64,000 nt of DNA from Dyadobacter fermentans DSM 18053 (GCF_000023125.1 NC_013037.1:248001-312000), one strand, 5' to 3'; positions 9,332 to 18,393 are shown, counted from the first letter of the stretch. Notes: generated by a model not told the origin, from the letters alone. Numbers and translations: made by a program.

Positions 9332-11071
9332 TTAGATATTTTTCTGTTTAACCTGATTGATAATGTACTCCGACGCACGCATCGAGAGTGCGAGGATGGT
9401 CCAGGTCGGATTTTTGTCGGCCTGGGATACGAACGATCCGCCGTCTACCACAAACACGTTTTTCGCGTCGTGTGCCTGCGAGAACTTGTTCAATGCGGAA
9501 GTTTTCTGGTCGTCGCCCATGCGAACGGTTCCTACTTCGTGGATGATCCGTCCCGGAGCTGCGAGGCCGTAGTTGGTATCCGCACCCGGCTTGGTGCCGT
9601 TGGCCACACCGCCCAATGCATGGATCATTTCCTCGAAGGTATCGTGCATGTGCTTCGCCTGTTTGATCTCATAATCAGACCATTTGTAGTGGAAGCGCAA
9701 TACCGGGATACCGAATTTATCCACCACATTCGGGTCGATTTCGCAGTAGTTGTTATAATCAGGCACCGCCTCGCCGCGACCGGCCATACCGATGTTGGCC
9801 CCGTAGAAACGACGGTAATCTTCTTTCAGCGAAGCGCCATAGCCGCCCGCTTCTTTGGTAACACCCGCTTTGGTTGGATATTTACCATTCAAATTCTCAA
9901 TTCCTGAGCCGAAACCGTAGCTCGGCATGCCCATTCCGCCGCCGTACTCGATGTGGTAGCCGCGTGGGAAGTCGAGTTTCTTGTTGTCTAGCCACCATGG
10001 CGTGTACACGTGCATACCGCCTACACCGTCCTCATTGTAGCGCTTGCGGTCCATGAGGTGGGGGAGGAATGCGCCGCGTGATGCACCGGTTGAATCGTGC
10101 AGGTAACGGCCTACTACGCCGCTGGAATTGGCGAGGCCGTTCGGGTGACGGGCCGATTTTGAGTTCAAAAGCAAACGTGAGGATTCCGCCGCGCTCGCTG
10201 CCAGAACTACTACTTTGGCTTTTACAGTATGCTCGGTTAATTTTTCACGGTCAATGTACGATACACCAGTGGCAAGTCCTGTTGAAGGATCGGTAAGCAC
10301 CTCGCGGCACATCGCGTTATTGATCAGGGTTACGTTACCGGTTTTGATCGCGGGAATACACAGTACCGACGACGACGAGAAATCCGCGTAAGCCTGGCAC
10401 GCGCGCGAGCACTGACTGCAATAGAAACACACCCCGCGCTGGTCATTGATCGGCTTGGTAAGGATCGACAAACGCGATGGGATAACTGGGATGTTGGCCT
10501 TTTTACCCGCCTGTTTCAGGAAAAGCTCGTGCAAACGTGGCTTGGGAGGCGGCAGGAAGATGCCGTCCGGCTCATTGTCAATGCCCTCGACAGTCCCGAA
10601 AACACCGATCAGTTTATCGACCTGGTCGTAGTAAGGCTTCACATCGTCGTAGCTGATCGGCCAGTCGTCGCCCAGGCCGTCGATGCTTTTTCTTTTAAAA
10701 TCTTTTGGTCCGAAACGCAGGGAAATGCGGCCCCAGTGGTTGGTACGGCCACCGAGCATGCGGGACCTGAACCAGTCGAATTGCGTACCGTTCTTGTGTG
10801 TATAGGGTTCTCCCTCAATTTCCCAGCCACCCCAGGCAGCATCAAAGTCACCGAAAGGGCGGTGGTTGCTCGCACCACGGCGGGGCGATTCGTACGGCCA
10901 TTTCAGCTGGGTAATGTATTTGGGATCGGCAGGGTCGAAATATCCACCTGCTTCCAAAAGAGCCACCTTGGCACCTGCTTTGGCAAGTTGATAAGCTGCC
11001 ATTCCGCCTCCCGCGCCCGACCCGATAATGGCGACGTCGAAAACGGCAGGTTGTTCTTTGATTTGAAACAT
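9332..11071 (-). CDS. GMC family oxidoreductase (FAD dehydrogenase subunit)
   Basis: A 579-residue FAD enzyme that should oxidise a sugar or alcohol group; the exact substrate is unknown. The dinucleotide-binding motif VAIIGSGAGGGMAAYQL starts near residue 13, and the GMC C-terminal domain ends with a histidine in GRIIHEVGTVRMGDD. A cysteine set at residues 215, 218, 221 and 225 contains C-x5-C-x3-C, the spacing described for the 3Fe-4S site of FAD-dependent glucose dehydrogenases. It has no signal peptide of its own, so export with the Tat-bearing partner downstream is inferred. Start ATG is at 11071. Confidence 0.9.
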   Translation of the reverse strand: MFQIKEQPAVFDVAIIGSGAGGGMAAYQLAKAGAKVALLEAGGYFDPADPKYITQLKWPYESPRRGASNHRPFGDFDAAWGGWEIEGEPYTHKNGTQFDWFRSRMLGGRTNHWGRISLRFGPKDFKRKSIDGLGDDWPISYDDVKPYYDQVDKLIGVFGTVEGIDNEPDGIFLPPPKPRLHELFLKQAGKKANIPVIPSRLSILTKPINDQRGVCFYCSQCSRACQAYADFSSSSVLCIPAIKTGNVTLINNAMCREVLTDPSTGLATGVSYIDREKLTEHTVKAKVVVLAASAAESSRLLLNSKSARHPNGLANSSGVVGRYLHDSTGASRGAFLPHLMDRKRYNEDGVGGMHVYTPWWLDNKKLDFPRGYHIEYGGGMGMPSYGFGSGIENLNGKYPTKAGVTKEAGGYGASLKEDYRRFYGANIGMAGRGEAVPDYNNYCEIDPNVVDKFGIPVLRFHYKWSDYEIKQAKHMHDTFEEMIHALGGVANGTKPGADTNYGLAAPGRIIHEVGTVRMGDDQKTSALNKFSQAHDAKNVFVVDGGSFVSQADKNPTWTILALSMRASEYIINQVKQKNI

Positions 11072-11209
11072 AGTAAAGGGTTGTTTAGATAGTACTATTT
11101 AACCATTAAATATAATCACCTAACAGGTAACGGAACGCCAACTTTCATGCATTCAGGTTTATTTAAAAACAATCTAAATGCGAATACTCGGATTTGTTCC
11201 GCATCGCCG

Positions 11210-11217
11210 TATTTTTG
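11210..11217 (+). promoter_or_regulatory. Possible promoter -7 box before tsaC
   Basis: TATTTTTG fits TAnnTTTG. It falls inside the longest open frame (from ATG 11147), which argues that translation of the gene starts downstream, at a TTG near 11243. The TTTG at 11193-11196 is only 13 bp upstream, shorter than usual. Confidence 0.45.
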
Positions 11218-11242
11218 TGTTTTGAAACAACAGAATAATATT

Positions 11243-12196
11243 TTGGCAGTAACCGGCAGCGACCTCTCGGTCGCAAAAGAATTTCTGATAAAAGGCGAAT
11301 TGGTAGCCATTCCTACCGAAACCGTGTACGGGCTGGCAGGTAATGCATTGAACGAAAAGGCAGTGCTTTCTATTTTCGAAGTAAAGAACCGCCCCGCATT
11401 CGATCCGCTTATCATTCATACGGATTCCCTCAAAAAAGTGGCTATTTACGTCTCGGATGTTCCTGAAAAGGCGCGCATTCTGGCTGAAAAACTCTGGCCT
11501 GGTCCGCTTACCCTGCTGCTGCCTAAAAAGGATATTGTGCCGGACCTGGTTACCTCCGGGCTCGATACGGTTGCCGTGAGGATTCCCGATCATGCGCTTA
11601 CCCGCGAGCTGCTCGCCCAATTGAGCTTCCCGCTCGCAGCGCCCAGCGCCAACCCGTTCGGATACATCAGCCCGACGAAACCCGCGCATGTGGAGCAGCA
11701 GCTCGGCGATCGCATTCCCTACATTCTCGATGGCGGCGAATGCGAGGTAGGCATCGAATCGACTATTGTAGGTTTTGAAAATGACGAAACGATCGTATAC
11801 CGCCTCGGAGGACTGGATATCAACGAGATAGAAAGTCTGATCGGTCCGGTGGCGCTGATGCCTCATTCTACCTCGGACCCCAAGGCTCCGGGGATGCTCA
11901 AAAGCCATTATGCACCGCGAAAACCGTTGCATTTGTACCGAAGGGACGCCATTACGCCCGGCGACGCGGGCACCGGTTACCTGCTGTTTGACCGCTATCT
12001 GGATGGCGTGGATCGCCGTTACCAGCGTCTGCTCAGCCCTGGGCACGACTTGAAGGAGGCCGCTCACAACCTTTTCGCCTATCTGCGGGAGCTCGACGGG
12101 CTGCCTGTGTCGGAAATCAAGGCGGAGCTGGTTCCGGCGAGCGGTCTGGGGCTGGCCATTAACGATCGACTGCAACGCGCTTCCGTTCCTGCGTAA
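11243..12196 (+). CDS. L-threonylcarbamoyladenylate synthase (TsaC/Sua5 type)
   Basis: Makes threonylcarbamoyl-AMP from threonine, bicarbonate and ATP for the t6A37 modification of ANN-decoding tRNAs. The YrdC domain carries the characteristic VAIPTETVYGLAGNA segment, KNRPAFDPLIIH and SANPFGYISPT. A Sua5-type C-terminal domain follows (from about residue 200), giving the two-domain form of about 320 residues. I place the start at TTG 11243 (317 residues) because it fits family N-termini and a promoter-like box lies just upstream. Alternatives are TTG 11222 and ATG 11147. It is transcribed divergently from the GMC operon and converges on the helicase gene. Confidence 0.88.
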   Translation: MAVTGSDLSVAKEFLIKGELVAIPTETVYGLAGNALNEKAVLSIFEVKNRPAFDPLIIHTDSLKKVAIYVSDVPEKARILAEKLWPGPLTLLLPKKDIVPDLVTSGLDTVAVRIPDHALTRELLAQLSFPLAAPSANPFGYISPTKPAHVEQQLGDRIPYILDGGECEVGIESTIVGFENDETIVYRLGGLDINEIESLIGPVALMPHSTSDPKAPGMLKSHYAPRKPLHLYRRDAITPGDAGTGYLLFDRYLDGVDRRYQRLLSPGHDLKEAAHNLFAYLRELDGLPVSEIKAELVPASGLGLAINDRLQRASVPA

Positions 12197-12215
12197 GGAC
12201 ATTCAGCAAATGCTG

Positions 12216-13643
12216 TTATTTGAAAAACTGCTGGTGGAAATTCATCAGGAAAACCTCATCCGTTGCCCGTGTAATGGCCGTGTAAAGCCATCGGATGAAT
12301 TCGGTATTGATCTGTTCCTCAGGTAAATAGCCCTGGTCGATAAACACGGCACTCCACTGCCCTCCCTGCGCTTTGTGACACGTGAGCGCGTAGGCAAACT
12401 TGACTTGCAATGCATTCAGATATGGATCTTTCCGCAATGCTTCTACGCGGTCTTTTTTGGATTTGATGTAAAAATAATCCTGCTGGACGCTTTCGTACAG
12501 TTTCTTATTGTCTTCCGCCGACATCGACGCCGACGGCGAATGCAGCGTGTCAAGGAAGATCTTGGCGTCGAATTCGGGTTGTTTTTCGTAGTCGGTGAGT
12601 CGTAACGTTACATCCGCGAAGCGAAAGCCGTGCATTTCCTGCGTTTTCCGGATTTTTAACAGTTCTACAAAATCGCCGTTTGCGATGAACCCGGCGGGCG
12701 AATCCTCGTCGAGGATGTTGTAATTATTGCGGACGACCATCAGCCGGTCGCCGGCATCGAGCTCGTCCTCCGAAAAATTGATCACCCGGCGGATGTATTC
12801 ATTATATTGTACAGCCGATTTGTTGGAACGCGTGAGGATAATTGAATTTTCGGTGCCGTATTTGTCGTAGGCGTAGCGCAGCCCTTCTTCCAGTTTTTCA
12901 CCTGTCATTTTGAATACATCGCGGAACGAGCGGGTCGTGATGCGGATTTCTTTCGCCTCGACGCCCAGCTGGTTGCGGAGCTGCGTGGCATTGAAAAGAA
13001 TGCCCGACTGCTCGTCCTGCCGCATCACTTCCTTCAATTCTTCCCAAAAAACAGACATGTAAAATGTCCTTTCCAGGTAATCGGCGTCCAGCGCCGGGCT
13101 CAGTTCCTTGCCCACAGGCGGGAGCTGGGCGGTATCGCCGACGAGCATCAGCTTGTTGCCCGGGTTTTCGAACACAAATTCGACAAGGTCGGCCAGGAGG
13201 CTGCGGCTGCCGAAATCGGCGTCGTCGGTTATCATCGAGGCTTCGTCGACGATGAAAAGCGTGTTATCGTGGTAATTTTTCTGCCGCTGGAATGTTAATG
13301 TGCCCGAAAATGCGTCGGCAGTTTGCTTGTAAATCTTCTTGTGAATGGTGAGCGCGATTTTTTCCGAATAGCCCGACATGACCTTCGCCGCGCGGCCGGT
13401 AGGGGCCAGAAGGACAGATTTGTACCCGAAGTTTTTCAGCACTTTAATGAGCGTGCTGATGATCGTGGTTTTCCCGGTTCCAGCGTATCCTTTAAGCAAA
13501 AAACAGTCCCTGTAACGTTCCAGGCCCTTTTCTTCGATCAAAAAATCATTGGCCTGTTCGAAGAACCGGAGCTGGCCCTGGGTGGGTTTGAAAGGGAATT
13601 TTCTACGCAGTAACTGGGAAGGCAAAAGTTTGTCGGTGTCCAT
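12216..13643 (-). CDS. RecD-like ATP-dependent DNA helicase
   Basis: A 475-residue superfamily 1B helicase. Walker A is GYAGTGKTT (near residue 50), Walker B LFIVDEAS, motif III GDTAQLPPVG, and the C-terminal UvrD_C_2 motif is YALTCHKAQGGQW with VYTAITRA-like YTAITRATDEV. It lacks the long N-terminal region of true RecD2, and no recB/recC partner is nearby, so it is best called RecD-like/AAA_30. The ATG at 13643 (MDTDKLLPSQ) is preferred to the one at 13697, which adds an atypical leader. Function in repair or replication is inferred from family. Confidence 0.85.
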   Translation of the reverse strand: MDTDKLLPSQLLRRKFPFKPTQGQLRFFEQANDFLIEEKGLERYRDCFLLKGYAGTGKTTIISTLIKVLKNFGYKSVLLAPTGRAAKVMSGYSEKIALTIHKKIYKQTADAFSGTLTFQRQKNYHDNTLFIVDEASMITDDADFGSRSLLADLVEFVFENPGNKLMLVGDTAQLPPVGKELSPALDADYLERTFYMSVFWEELKEVMRQDEQSGILFNATQLRNQLGVEAKEIRITTRSFRDVFKMTGEKLEEGLRYAYDKYGTENSIILTRSNKSAVQYNEYIRRVINFSEDELDAGDRLMVVRNNYNILDEDSPAGFIANGDFVELLKIRKTQEMHGFRFADVTLRLTDYEKQPEFDAKIFLDTLHSPSASMSAEDNKKLYESVQQDYFYIKSKKDRVEALRKDPYLNALQVKFAYALTCHKAQGGQWSAVFIDQGYLPEEQINTEFIRWLYTAITRATDEVFLMNFHQQFFK

Positions 13644-13784
13644 AGGAACGAATCTAACGCAAGGATTTCGAATATCAAAAACCGCATTCTTTAACAAAAT
13701 AATACTCAGATTTTATTGGACTTTAATAGGTTAAATCCATATATTAGATTCCCTTTATCTCAACATCCCCAAACCTAAACATCT

Positions 13785-14225
13785 ATGCTGGTACAACATG
13801 TAATGGGCAACAAGCCTGTCAATGCGATTTGGTCGGTAACGCAGGACAACACAGTGTTTGAGGCTCTGGAACTCATGGCCGAGAAGAACATTGGGGCGGT
13901 TTTAGTACTTGAAGATAATGAATTGATCGGTATCTTTTCCGAACGCGACTATGCCCGGAAAGTGATATTGCAGGGCCGCGCATCGAAAGATACGCTGATC
14001 CGCGACGTGATGACCGCCAGGGTCATAACGGTGGAAACCGATGCTAAAATTGAGGAATGTATGCAAATTATGTCGGACAAGCACATCAGGCACCTTCCTG
14101 TGAACCGTGATGGCCGGCTGGTAGGCATTATCTCGATCAACGACATCGTTTCGGCGATCATCCACGAGCAGAAAGAGCATATTAACACGCTCGAAAGCTA
14201 CATTTCGGGAAGTCCGTATTCCTGA
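13785..14225 (+). CDS. Two-CBS-domain protein
   Basis: A 146-residue cytoplasmic protein that is essentially a CBS pair (Bateman module), residues ~10-65 and ~75-135. Repeated GxxxIFSERDYARKV and GIISINDIV motifs are visible. Such stand-alone modules bind adenosine ligands (AMP, ATP, NAD, SAM) and act as sensors. Nothing in the neighbourhood names the partner. The upstream 87 bp are AT-rich and separate it from the divergent helicase gene. The next gene starts 130 bp downstream with its own promoter. Confidence 0.88.
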   Translation: MLVQHVMGNKPVNAIWSVTQDNTVFEALELMAEKNIGAVLVLEDNELIGIFSERDYARKVILQGRASKDTLIRDVMTARVITVETDAKIEECMQIMSDKHIRHLPVNRDGRLVGIISINDIVSAIIHEQKEHINTLESYISGSPYS

Positions 14226-14305
14226 GTTCCGCCGCAATTTTCCGGAATCAATCGTTGAAAATGGCATGTCGGCGCCCCGCGCAGGCATACAGGCATAATT
14301 ATGTC

Positions 14306-14335
14306 TTGGCAATTCTGGATGGTTGGTTATCTTTG
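14306..14335 (+). promoter_or_regulatory. Promoter of the first Nudix gene
   Basis: TTGG at 14306-14309 and TATCTTTGC at 14328-14336, spacer 18 bp, a close match to the Bacteroidota consensus. It overlaps an in-frame TTG at 14323, so that codon cannot be the start if this promoter is used. Confidence 0.65.
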
Positions 14336-14355
14336 CCCGTTCAAAAAAAGAGGTT

Positions 14356-14847
14356 TTGCAGACGTTAAACGCAGACATAGGCACTATTTATGGCGGTTCC
14401 GTACGTGTACGCGTATGCGGAATCTGCGTGCATGAGAACCGTATCCTGCTCGTAAACCATTTGCTGTACGGGCCCGACGGCGCCTTCTGGTCGCCTCCGG
14501 GTGGCGGCATTTACTTCGGCGAAACGGCTGAACATGCCCTCGCCCGCGAGTTCCGGGAAGAAACGGGCCTGGAAGTGACGGTGGGGCAATTGCTGTTCGT
14601 GAACGAGCATATCGCCGATCCGCTCCATGCGGTAGAACTGTTTTTTGAAATAACTTCCTTTAAGGGCCAGCTCGCTGCCGGCTTTGACCCCGAAATGGCC
14701 GCCGACGGGCAGGTTATCCGCGACGTCCGGTTTATGGCCTGGGGCGAGATCGAGGCATTGGAGCCACAGCAGCGTCACCGCATTTTGAACAGCGCCGGCT
14801 CTCTGGCAGGGATTTTTGAACTGAACAAATACATCACCGGTGATTAA
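14356..14847 (+). CDS. Nudix hydrolase
   Basis: A 163-residue hydrolase of nucleoside diphosphates linked to another moiety. The Nudix box is recognisable: GGGIYFGETAEHALAREF followed by REETGLEV, with the catalytic glutamates in REETG. Upstream is WSPPGGG, common in the family. Substrate unknown. I place the start at TTG 14356, preceded by an AGAGG purine run, because a good promoter covers the earlier TTG at 14323. It is followed after 39 bp by DUF3822 and then coaD in the same direction, so the three may be one unit. Confidence 0.85.
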   Translation: MQTLNADIGTIYGGSVRVRVCGICVHENRILLVNHLLYGPDGAFWSPPGGGIYFGETAEHALAREFREETGLEVTVGQLLFVNEHIADPLHAVELFFEITSFKGQLAAGFDPEMAADGQVIRDVRFMAWGEIEALEPQQRHRILNSAGSLAGIFELNKYITGD

Positions 14848-14886
14848 CGGCCGGCTTGATCATTAAACCAACACGACCCCGACAAC

Positions 14887-15792
14887 GTGGCAAATTCTGA
14901 AAACCAGTTAATTGAAGTAATCCCCACGCTGCTGGTAGGAGACAACTCCTTCGACGCCGCCAGCATCCCGCTTTGTACGCTTTGTATCGAGCTCGATGAA
15001 CGGCGCATTCGTTTTTGCATTGTGCGGGACGAAAACATGGAGTGCATTTGGCTGGAAGATTACTTCTTCGAAAATCCGCTGACACCGGCAGAAATTTTCG
15101 AACGGCTGAAACGGATTTTCAGCGGGCATTTGTCGTGGTCGTCCAATAACTGGAAAAATGTACGCGTGACGGTGAATTCGCATGCATTTACGCTCGTTCC
15201 GAATGTGCTTTTCAAGCCGGAGTCGGCTTATGAATATCTCTCGTTTGCATTGGGCAACCCGGTTTCCAAGCACGAGAAGGTGCTCTGGCATGATCTGCCG
15301 CTCGTGCATGCGCAAAACGTTTTCAGCATCCAGGAACTGTGGTACGACTGGGTGGTGAACCATTTCAGTTCGTCAACGGTCACATTCTACCACCTTACGA
15401 GCGCACTGGCCATTGGTTCGCTGGTTAATCACGTGGAGCACCAGGAAATACGGATGATGTCGCTGTACTTCGAAAAGGATCATTTCACATTGGTGGTGAG
15501 CGAGAGCCAGCAGCTCTTGCTTTGTAATCGCTTCAAATATGCTCAGGTTCAGGAGCTTGCGTATATCATCCTGTTTACACTAAACCAACTGAACATTTTG
15601 CCGGAAGAAATCAAGGTGCTCTGTTACGGAGAAATCGCGCCCACGGCAGATTCCTACCAGGAGCTGTCCAGATTTTTCCCGAACTTGCATATGGGCACGC
15701 GGCCCACGACATTGAAATACAGCCCACAGTGCGCCGAAGTGCCCGGTCACCGGTATTTCGGACTGTTTAATACCTATCTTATATCGTCTTAA
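14887..15792 (+). CDS. DUF3822 family protein
   Basis: A 301-residue Bacteroidota protein with no assigned activity. It begins at a GTG (MANSENQLIEVIPTLLVGDN). The chain alternates strands and helices in a way that could be an actin/ASKHA-like fold (an N-terminal LCIELDERRIRFCIV strand pair, later LSLYFEKDHFTLVVSESQ), but no ATP motif is certain. In many Bacteroidota this gene neighbours coaD, often with an rsmD methyltransferase gene between; here rsmD is absent and coaD follows after 11 bp. The family name is from memory of this gene order and sequence style. Confidence 0.65.
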   Translation: MANSENQLIEVIPTLLVGDNSFDAASIPLCTLCIELDERRIRFCIVRDENMECIWLEDYFFENPLTPAEIFERLKRIFSGHLSWSSNNWKNVRVTVNSHAFTLVPNVLFKPESAYEYLSFALGNPVSKHEKVLWHDLPLVHAQNVFSIQELWYDWVVNHFSSSTVTFYHLTSALAIGSLVNHVEHQEIRMMSLYFEKDHFTLVVSESQQLLLCNRFKYAQVQELAYIILFTLNQLNILPEEIKVLCYGEIAPTADSYQELSRFFPNLHMGTRPTTLKYSPQCAEVPGHRYFGLFNTYLISS

Positions 15793-15803
15793 AATAACCT
15801 CCT

Positions 15804-16286
15804 ATGACGCGCATCGCATTATTTCCGGGATCTTTCGATCCTTTCACGAAGGGTCACGAAGATATCGTTCTGCGTGGTTTACGGCTTTTTGACGAGGTAG
15901 TGATCGGGATCGGTAACAACGCGACCAAAAAGCGCTATTTCCCGCTGGAAGTGATGAAGGAAATGATCGAAAGGACATTCATCTCCGAGCCGAATGTGAA
16001 GGTGATCACCTACGATGACCTGACGGCCCATACCGCCCGCGAACTGGGTGCCCGGTTTTTGCTGAGAGGACTGCGCAACACTACCGACTTCGAGTACGAA
16101 AACGGTATTTCGCAGGTTAACAGGTATTTGTATGAGGAAATCGAGACGGTATTCCTGATCACTTCGCCGAGCCTGGCGCCGATCAGTTCGAGCATTATCC
16201 GCGACCTGCACCGGTATGGACAGGCCGTGGACAATTTTCTTCCGTATTCTTTATCCGAACTGAAAAAGGCCGAGCAGAACAGCTAG
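15804..16286 (+). CDS. coaD: Pantetheine-phosphate adenylyltransferase
   Basis: Transfers AMP from ATP to 4'-phosphopantetheine, making dephospho-CoA in coenzyme A synthesis. The 160-residue product has the family length. The nucleotidyltransferase signature GSFDPFTKGH is at residues 9-18 and the second motif ISSSIIRDL is near residue 130. It lies 11 bp after DUF3822 and converges on the second Nudix gene with 9 bp between stops. No terminator hairpin is visible there. Confidence 0.95.
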   Translation: MTRIALFPGSFDPFTKGHEDIVLRGLRLFDEVVIGIGNNATKKRYFPLEVMKEMIERTFISEPNVKVITYDDLTAHTARELGARFLLRGLRNTTDFEYENGISQVNRYLYEEIETVFLITSPSLAPISSSIIRDLHRYGQAVDNFLPYSLSELKKAEQNS

Positions 16287-16295
16287 GCGTGCTTT

Positions 16296-16985
16296 TCAGG
16301 ATTCTTTCAGATTGTGTATTTTGTTGAGGCTGTCGATCACGTAGCGGATCGAGCTGTACGATTTGATGAGCAGCGGTTTTACGTCCGCGGGCTCGTACCA
16401 GTCCAGTTTTTCGATCTGCTCCTCGGCTTGCGGGCTCATGTGCGAGTCGTCGAGGCAATCGAACAAGTACCATTTCGTGCGTTTCAGAATGCGGCTGTTG
16501 TTGAGCGTGTAGGTATGCCAGGTAGTGCAGATTTTGTCGCGGATAATGGCCTTAACGCCCGTTTCTTCCTCGATTTCACGCGTGGCCGCCACTTTCGAAT
16601 TCTCGCCTTTATCCAGCTTGCCTTTGGGTAAATCCCACATTTTGCGACGGTACATGAACAGCCATTTGCCGCCTTTCACCACCACGCCGCCGGCTGCTTT
16701 AATCACCTTGTATTGCGCCTTGATCCGGTCCTCTACCTCCGCTTTTTCACGGGTAGCCATCGTAATGGAAAGCAAGTCTTTGGGAAATTCCTTTTCGAGC
16801 ATCTGGATCACCTGAATGGCACTGGTGGCGGTAGAATTCAGGAACAGGACGTGACCTGTCAGCATGGTTCTCTGCAACTTTTCAAGCCTCAGATCCACAA
16901 TGTGTTCGAAACGCGAGGTTTCGGCGGCAGACAACTGATTTGTCCGTACAATTCTGACGGGACGGTCGTCGAAAAAAATGGTCAT
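16296..16985 (-). CDS. Nudix hydrolase with N-terminal extension
   Basis: A 229-residue protein whose Nudix domain occupies residues ~95-215. The Nudix box reads GKLDKGENSKVAATREIEEE and continues TGV, with WDLPKG just before, as in RNA-cap or nucleotide-processing members. The first 90 residues form an extra domain with no motif I recognise (starts MTIFFDDRPVRIV). Substrate unknown. It is transcribed alone, and its promoter region faces that of the CNNM/CorC gene. Confidence 0.85.
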   Translation of the reverse strand: MTIFFDDRPVRIVRTNQLSAAETSRFEHIVDLRLEKLQRTMLTGHVLFLNSTATSAIQVIQMLEKEFPKDLLSITMATREKAEVEDRIKAQYKVIKAAGGVVVKGGKWLFMYRRKMWDLPKGKLDKGENSKVAATREIEEETGVKAIIRDKICTTWHTYTLNNSRILKRTKWYLFDCLDDSHMSPQAEEQIEKLDWYEPADVKPLLIKSYSSIRYVIDSLNKIHNLKES

Positions 16986-17055
16986 TTTGGAATGGGTACG
17001 TGAATGGATCGCAAAATTAAGTAAAGAGTTTAGTTTAGGCAGAGATTATTATTGA

Positions 17056-17063
17056 TAAATTTG
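17056..17063 (+). promoter_or_regulatory. Promoter -7 box of the CNNM/CorC-type gene
   Basis: TAAATTTG fits TAnnTTTG and lies 23 bp before the TTG start at 17087. No strong upstream TTTG box is obvious. Confidence 0.5.
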
Positions 17064-17086
17064 TATTTGTAACAACCAAACAGTTC

Positions 17087-18391
17087 TTGGAACTCCTTAT
17101 AATTCTACTCCTGGTGCTTCTCAATGGCCTTTTTTCCATGTCTGAGATCGCACTGGTATCCTCCCGGAAATCGCGTCTGGAAGCAGCTGCCAAAAATGGC
17201 GATTCGAGCGCAAAGGCAGCTTTGAACCTCGCCAACTCACCTACAAAATTTCTTTCCACGGTACAGATCGGCATTACGCTCATCGGTTTGCTGACCGGTA
17301 TGTACAGTGGCGACAATATCACTGCCGATTTTGAGCAAATCATTGCCCGTGTGCCCGCGCTGCTGCCTTACTCGCACTCGCTGGCGGTGGGCAGCGTGCT
17401 GGTGGTGATCACTTACCTGTCGCTCGTGCTCGGCGAGCTGGTCCCGAAACGCATCGGAATGGCCAATCCCGAGGCCATTTCGAAAGTAATGGCCACGCCT
17501 ATGAACCTGCTTTCGAGGGTCACGGCGCCGTTTATCGCATTGCTGGGCTTTTCGAGCGATCTGATCATCCGCGTGCTGAATATCAAACAAAGCGAGAACG
17601 CCGTCACCGAGGAGGAGATCAAAAGCCTGATCCAGGAAGGAACTTCGGGCGGGATCTTCGAGGAAATCGAGCAGGAAATTGTGCATAATGTGTTCCAGCT
17701 CGGCGACCGTAAGGTTACATCGCTTATGACCAACCGGCAGGAAATTGTGTGGCTGGACCTGGAAGATACCGTCGAAGAAAATAAGGCTAAAATACTGGAC
17801 GCGAGGCATTCTATTTACCCGGTTTGCCGCGGTAATGTCGATGATGTGGTTGGTTTGGTGTATGTCAAAGACCTCTTCGCCACCGACCTGGAAGTGCAAA
17901 TGGCGAATCTCACGTCTATCATGCGAGATCCGGTGTACCTTCCCGAAAGCAACCGGGCTTACCAGGCGCTCGAAAAATTCAAGGAGCAGCGGGTTTATTA
18001 CGGCATTATCGTCGACGAATACGGCGGTACGCTCGGTGTGGTAACGATGCACGACATTATGGACGCATTGGTAGGTGATATTTCCGAAGACATTGAAGAG
18101 GCGTCCGAAATCGTGCGGCGCGACGATGGCAGCTACCTCATCGACGCTCAATTGCCTTTCGACGATTTTATTCAGTATTTCAATATCAATATCCAGGATA
18201 GTGAACGCCGGGAACTGGTGGGCTTCAATACGCTCGGTGGTTTTGTGCTGCACGTCCTGGAAAACATTCCGCAAACGGGCGAGAAGTTCAGCTGGAAACA
18301 GTTCGAGTTCGAGGTGATCGATATGGATCGCAGCCGGATAGACAAGCTTTTAGTAACCAATTATAATAAACAGGAAGAATCCGAAGATTAA
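17087..18391 (+). CDS. CNNM/CorC-type transporter-like protein with CBS pair
   Basis: A 434-residue inner-membrane protein, annotated in databases as hemolysin family. Domains in order: DUF21/CNNM transmembrane domain (~1-190, with the GLFSMSEIALVSSRKSRL signature), a CBS pair (~210-330, with EYGGTLGVVTMHDIMDALVG), and a CorC_HlyC C-terminal domain (~345-425). Family members move or sense Mg2+/Co2+ or support membrane protein quality; hemolysis is not implied. The TTG start is needed because the first membrane helix precedes the first ATG. pyrE begins 2 bp after the stop, so the two are co-transcribed. Confidence 0.88.
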   Translation: MELLIILLLVLLNGLFSMSEIALVSSRKSRLEAAAKNGDSSAKAALNLANSPTKFLSTVQIGITLIGLLTGMYSGDNITADFEQIIARVPALLPYSHSLAVGSVLVVITYLSLVLGELVPKRIGMANPEAISKVMATPMNLLSRVTAPFIALLGFSSDLIIRVLNIKQSENAVTEEEIKSLIQEGTSGGIFEEIEQEIVHNVFQLGDRKVTSLMTNRQEIVWLDLEDTVEENKAKILDARHSIYPVCRGNVDDVVGLVYVKDLFATDLEVQMANLTSIMRDPVYLPESNRAYQALEKFKEQRVYYGIIVDEYGGTLGVVTMHDIMDALVGDISEDIEEASEIVRRDDGSYLIDAQLPFDDFIQYFNINIQDSERRELVGFNTLGGFVLHVLENIPQTGEKFSWKQFEFEVIDMDRSRIDKLLVTNYNKQEESED

Positions 18392-18393
18392 TA

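Noticed and set aside
11174..12202. 342-residue minus-strand open frame
   Set aside because: Shadow of tsaC; no family motif and a composition rich in His, Arg and Gln typical of antisense frames.
17237..18274. 345-residue minus-strand open frame
   Set aside because: Shadow of the CNNM/CorC gene; no recognisable domain.
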